Assembly: GCF_037893015.1 (NCBI RefSeq)
Contig: NC_133665.1
Location: forward strand, 194,056,146 to 194,120,145
DNA from: Macrotis lagotis
Taxonomy: Eukaryota > Chordata > Mammalia > Peramelemorphia > Peramelidae
Length of the DNA: 64,000 nucleotides
Direction: 5' to 3'
Part shown: positions 59,661 through 64,000 of the stretch, one piece after another
Position numbering within the stretch: the first letter of the stretch is position 1
Layout: each line of letters opens with the position of its first letter
The notes under the pieces: generated by a model
Database searches by the model: none
The model's input: the letters and a program-made list of their open reading frames with translations, nothing else
Told to the model about the DNA's origin: nothing
Translations under genes and position numbers: made by a program

Positions 59661-61104
59661 GTAATTCAGGCTCCCCCAGGCCCCCCATCCCCCGTCAGCC
59701 GGCTGCTCCAGGGAAGCAGGGCGCGGGCCCTGGGCACTCTGGCAGGCTTCCGGTAACTTCCCAACAAAGCACCCACACGCTCTCCTGGGAGGAGGCTAGA
59801 CTACATCTCCCGTGAGCCACTGATGCAGACAGGCATTTCCTGCCTCCGCTGAGTCCTGGAGGGGCCTTCCTGGCTCAGAGCCACTTCCGGTCCCTCTCTT
59901 GGGCCTCCAAGCGGTCAGAAGGAGCCCCATGGCAGGCCCTTGCTTGGCTTCACACGGCTAAGAAAGGAACCTTCTATCCTGTCTGCGGATGGGAGGCTGC
60001 CCCTCTGCCCTTCTCGCAGGGGCAGGAGAGAGCAGACTCCTCCTCTCCCCTTCTCCAAGGGCACAGGATACAGGTCCACACTGAGGCCAAGTTTATCTGC
60101 TGGCTGTAGAGAGAGAGAAAGAGCCAGTGTAAGTTAATAAAGTTGCAATGTGCCAGGCTAGTGGAGTCTGCCTCCTCCTCCCCTCCCTCTCCTTTTCTTC
60201 CCTTCCCCCCAAAGCCCAACCAAGTCCCCCTAGACTCTTGGCTGAGCATCCCTGGGTATGAGCCCCTGGGTAGTTCTTCATCAGTCCCATGCTGCCCACC
60301 TTCCGGTGATGGCCAAATCAGCAATGTAGTCCCACAAATGGAAGGGTAGAGGTACTAGCAGGCCATGACCTGCCCTAGGAGGAGCCCAAATGAAGGAGGT
60401 GAATTCAGTGGCCTAGAAATCCTATGAGAAGCTGAAGCTTGTCCATGGAGGGTGACCAGGATAGGGAGGTTGCTATAGGATGAAGAAAACAGACTCATGA
60501 CAGGTCTTAGATTGTTTTAAGGGCTTAGTGTGTCCAGCTTGGCCTAGATTTGTTCTGTTCTTGTCCAGATTTGGGGGAGAAGAACCAGGTCCCAAAGGTA
60601 GAAGATCTAAGGAAACCAATTTCAGCTCTGTAGGAATCAATGTGGCTTTACTTCCAGTGTCAAACTTTGTGTTTACAAAGATAAAAAACATGGCACTCTC
60701 CAGATTCTAGGGAAACTTCTCAACAAGAACCATTTAACAGTGGTTGCCTCCATAGCTAGGGAGCCCCTGGACAGTGAGATCCTCTTTGCTTTCTTTTCTT
60801 TTTTAGACTAGGCCTCTCCATCTCATTGACGCTGCAAGTGCAGGATCTGTTTCCAGGCTCACACCCCCTCGGCTTTTAACAGCACCTTCAGTCTTCTCCA
60901 TTTCTGACTGGGACCGATTGGTTCCATCCTTTGAAAGCCTGGGCCTGGCTTCTGGGAGCTTATCATATTAAAGCTGAACTTGGTGTTGACACGTGATTGG
61001 CTTGGCCTGAACATGCCCAGATCTCCTGAGTCCAGGCAAATACCTAGCATCAGCCTCCTTGGTTTGCAAGGGGATTCTTCAAGGAGGAAACATTCCCCTT
61101 GTGG

Positions 61105-61303
61105 AGGGGTCAGGGCATAGGGGATATTTGTTTGTTTGTTTTTAGTTTTTGCTGGACAGTGGGTTAAGTGGCTTGCCCAAGGCCACACAGCTAGGTCATT
61201 ATTAAGTGTCTGAGACCGGATTTGAGCTCAGGTCCTCCTGACTCCAGGGCCGGTGCTCTATCCACTGAGCCACCTAGCTGCCCCCATACAGGATATTTGC
61301 ATC
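61105..61303 (-). mobile_element. Marsupial SINE, antisense, in MINDY4 intron 1
   Basis: The reverse copy lies between a 'cataggggatatttg' flank on the left and 'catacaggatatttg' on the right (two mismatches). It has a GTTT-rich tail on the left side. Confidence 0.82.
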
Positions 61304-61611
61304 AGATCAGGGTTGAACCCTTCCAACACTGAGTTTCAGAGTGCTTCAATGGTCCTCTTAATGTTTCATGTCTGTCAGTAGAACACACCACATCACTGAA
61401 CTGCTGGGTCTGTAGATATTTCTGTTCATAATGATTCTTTTTAGGCTTCTCAGGCTCAAGTCATTACTTGGCAATGCACTTCAGCCTTAGGCACCTGCCT
61501 TTGGGCAGCTATGATTTGAATTCTTTTGAGATGGGGGTGTCATGAGCATTGTAGGTTTCAAACACTATTAGTGTTGAAAAGATTAGCAGTTGTGCAAATA
61601 ACGGGTTCTGG

Positions 61612-61615
<4 letters not shown>

Positions 61616-61649
<34 letters not shown>
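61616..61649. repeat. (CT)n microsatellite
   Basis: About 16 CT units in MINDY4 intron 1. Confidence 0.95.
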
Positions 61650-61651
<2 letters not shown>

Positions 61652-62199
61652 GAATACACACTCAGTGAAATGCCTACTGATTCCATTATCTGGGCACTGA
61701 TTTTGTCAGAATAGGTCAACTTTTTGGAATGACCTTGTTGGGAGAACTCATAAGTATTACAAGGTGTAAAGCAATCAGAACAATGTTATCTACAAACAAG
61801 AGGATTTGGAAGACTTCCCCAGAGAGAGGGGACCTTAATTGGGACTTTGCTTAGAACATCTTCTGTGGCACTGGTAAACCCCTTTGATGTCTCCCTCCTT
61901 TATGCTTCTCTTTCTATTGATACTCAGAGCATCCTTGAACTGAGTTATCTTTGTGGCCAGGTCTGCCATGAAATCATGAAATCTTGTATGCCTTTAACTC
62001 ACGAGGAGAGTCCCCAAGTCTTATCTTTGTTCCATTGGATCAAAAGGGTATTCCCTGCCCCCCATCCACAAAGACAGCAACATATTCCCTATGTCTGTTA
62101 GTTGACTATGGGCCCCTGCATTTGTGGTCTGGTGTAGAGAATAAGCAGTCGATGTCTGTTTTTCCCCTTCTAATGTTTCCAGAAATGGCAATTTCATAA

Positions 62200-64000
62200 T
62201 GATTTAAAAAGTTTTTTGATAACATTTTGAGTTCCGAGTTGTCTACATTCCTCCTTCCTTACCTTCTAATCCCACTTTAGAGAAGTCAGCAGTTGATGTA
62301 AATATACACATGGAACCATACAACATATACTTTCATGTTATGGAGGTGGAGAGAATCTTCCTCCATAGGTCCTTTGTAGTTGATTTGAATGTTTACCTTA
62401 CTAAGAATAACTTAGTCACTCAGTTACTCTCTAAACAAATGCTCTCTTGGTTCTTGTTCATTTCATTTTTCATTATATCGTTCAATTCTTTCCTTGCTTC
62501 TCTAAAACCAATCTGTCCATCATTTCTGCTTTTTATGAATTCTCTTTTTAATTTAAGGAACAAAACAAGCCTTTCTATAACATAGTACAATTTAAAAAAA
62601 AAAGATTGTATGTGAAACTGAAATTCTACCATTCACAACTTTCTATAAATATACAATAAAATTATTATGTAAATTTTTTATTCTTTCCCACACCCCTGCC
62701 ATAGATAAGGCTATTACTACACAAAAATAGGGATAAAGAAGTAGATAGATTGGTAGATAAATAGCTAGCTAGCTAGATGATAGATGTAAAATTATTCTAT
62801 ATGTACTTCTATATATGAGTTCTTTCTTTGGATGCAGATAGCATCTTTCTTCCTAAGTCCTTTATATCTAATTTGGAAATTTGTAATTGGCAAAAATAAA
62901 TTATTTGCTCCAAGTGATTCCTTTTAAAAAAATCTCTCCCCAAGCTACATGCAAAACCAACATTTACTACCAAAACCTTGAGTTCCAAATCCTCTCCCTT
63001 CCTCCCACCCTACTCCATACATAGAGAAAGCAACTTACTTGGTGTAGGTTAAAAATATGTAGCCATGAAACACTACTACATTAGTCATGTTGTAAAAGTA
63101 AACAGAACCTCCCCCCAACAAAGAAATAAAATCCTCAAGAAAAATAAAGTGGAAAAAAAGCATACTTTAGTTTGTATTCAGATACCATAAGGTCTGTTTT
63201 GGGGATAGATAACATTCTTTATCATAAGTCCTTCAGAGTTCTCTTGGCTCACAGTATTGCTGAGCAAAGGTGGATCCTTCACAGCTGATCATCCAGCAAT
63301 ATTGCTGTTACTTTGGATAAGGCACATTTCCCATTGCATCTGATTGTATAAGGTTTTCACTGAGCTGTTCTTCATGTTTTACAGCACAGTAGTATCGCAT
63401 CACAGTCATATACCATAACTTGTTCAGTCATTCCCAAATTGATGGACATCCCCTCAATTTCCCATTCTTTGCTGTCACAAAAAAAAGCAGTTATCAACAT
63501 TTTAGAACATAAGGTTCTTTTCCTTTTTCCTTGGTCACCTTGGGAGTGGTATTTCAAGGTCAAAGGGAATACACAATTTTGTGACTCTTTGAGCATAATT
63601 TGAGATTGCTCTATAAGATTGCTGGAACAGTTCACAGTTCTACGAACAGTGTATTAGTGTCCCAATTTTTCCACATCCCCTCCAAAATTTGTCATATTCC
63701 TTTGCTGTCATATTAGTCAATCTGATATTAGTGAGATAGTACTTCAAAGTTGTTTTAATTTGCATTCTCTAATCAATTGATTTAAGCAATTTTTTCATAT
63801 GACTACAGTTTTGATTTCTTCTTCCAAAAACTTCTTGTTCATATGCTTTGAACTGTATCAATTAGGGAATGACTTATATTCTTATAAATTAGATTCAGTT
63901 TGAGATTTACTAAGAAATTTTATGAAAATCCCCCCCACTTGATTTTCTACTTTTCTTCTAATTTTGGCAACATTGATTTTATTTGTACAACCCTTTTTTT
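62200..64000 (-). mobile_element. Stacked antisense L1 3' regions at the right edge
   Basis: Two similar 3' UTR-like stretches (about 62220-62850 and 62940-63250) are followed by the complement of the ORF2 C-terminal region (63370-63960), for example 'cagtcatataccataacttg' and 'cccaatttttccacatcccc'. At least two copies appear to lie one after another. All are degraded, and the last continues past the window. Confidence 0.55.
62738..62785. repeat. TAGA / TAGC simple repeat
   Basis: Mixed taga, tagc and gata units in an antisense L1 area. Confidence 0.8.

Larger units (their letters stand above)
59661..64000 (+). other. MINDY4: MINDY4 intron 1, start
   Basis: The intron begins at the GTAATT donor and continues past the right edge. 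It carries one SINE with flanking repeats near 61119-61310, a CT microsatellite at 61616-61649 and antisense L1 remains from about 62200 to the end. 59720-61110 and 61310-62190 hold no feature I recognise. Confidence 0.6.

Noticed and set aside
59104..59688. A 194-codon minus-strand frame over the MINDY4 promoter
   Set aside because: It is antisense to MINDY4 exon 1 in GC-rich DNA, where stops are rare. No recognisable protein.

Overview
This window is vertebrate nuclear DNA, almost certainly from a marsupial. Two things indicate this. Short tRNA-derived SINEs recur throughout, of the type carrying the 'gccacctagc' head and the 'gcaaggcaatggggttaag' tail on the complementary strand. Copies of marsupial-type L1 are also frequent, together with old L2, MIR and CR1/L3 debris. 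Nothing bacterial or viral was recognised. I cannot separate an American opossum from an Australian marsupial by eye.

Only two genes can be identified securely, both by their first exons. On the minus strand, near the left end, lie exons 1 and 2 of the beta-type (signal-peptide) transcript of CRHR2, the corticotropin-releasing hormone / urocortin receptor 2. The exons are at 13034-13120 and 502-595, separated by a 12.4 kb intron and joined in the same phase. The rest of CRHR2 runs off the left edge. Its promoter is GC-rich and has a TATA box that also fits the MEF2 consensus. On the plus strand, near the right end, exon 1 of MINDY4 (FAM188B, a MINDY-family deubiquitinase) lies at 59598-59660 in a GC-rich promoter. 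The rest runs off the right edge. CRHR2 and MINDY4 are near neighbours in the same orientations on human 7p14.3, which supports both calls.

The roughly 46 kb between the two start codons is a divergent intergenic region made largely of transposon remains. Region by region: 0.6-13 kb is CRHR2 intron 1, with MIRs, a few SINEs, microsatellites and a recent 56 bp internal duplication. 13.2-14.5 kb is the CRHR2 promoter and a long polypurine tract. 15-19 kb holds antisense CR1/L3 and L1 fragments with SINEs inserted in them. 20-26 kb holds L2 and MIR remains and low-repeat sequence. 27-31.4 kb holds an L1 3' end with a very long CTTT tract, then a young 5'-truncated L1 with perfect target-site duplications. 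32-34 kb holds an unidentified repeat family, followed by a possible unrecognised pair of coding exons (34192-34528). 36.6-47.3 kb holds two further sense L1 copies, one of them inserted into an antisense L1. 48-58 kb is a mix of MIR, L2, SINE and a marsupial non-autonomous repeat. After the MINDY4 promoter, 59.7-64 kb is intron 1, ending in antisense L1.

INMT, which lies between CRHR2 and MINDY4 in human, was not found here. The two identified genes do not obviously work together. The shared interval is best read as their two promoters plus a long repeat-filled spacer.
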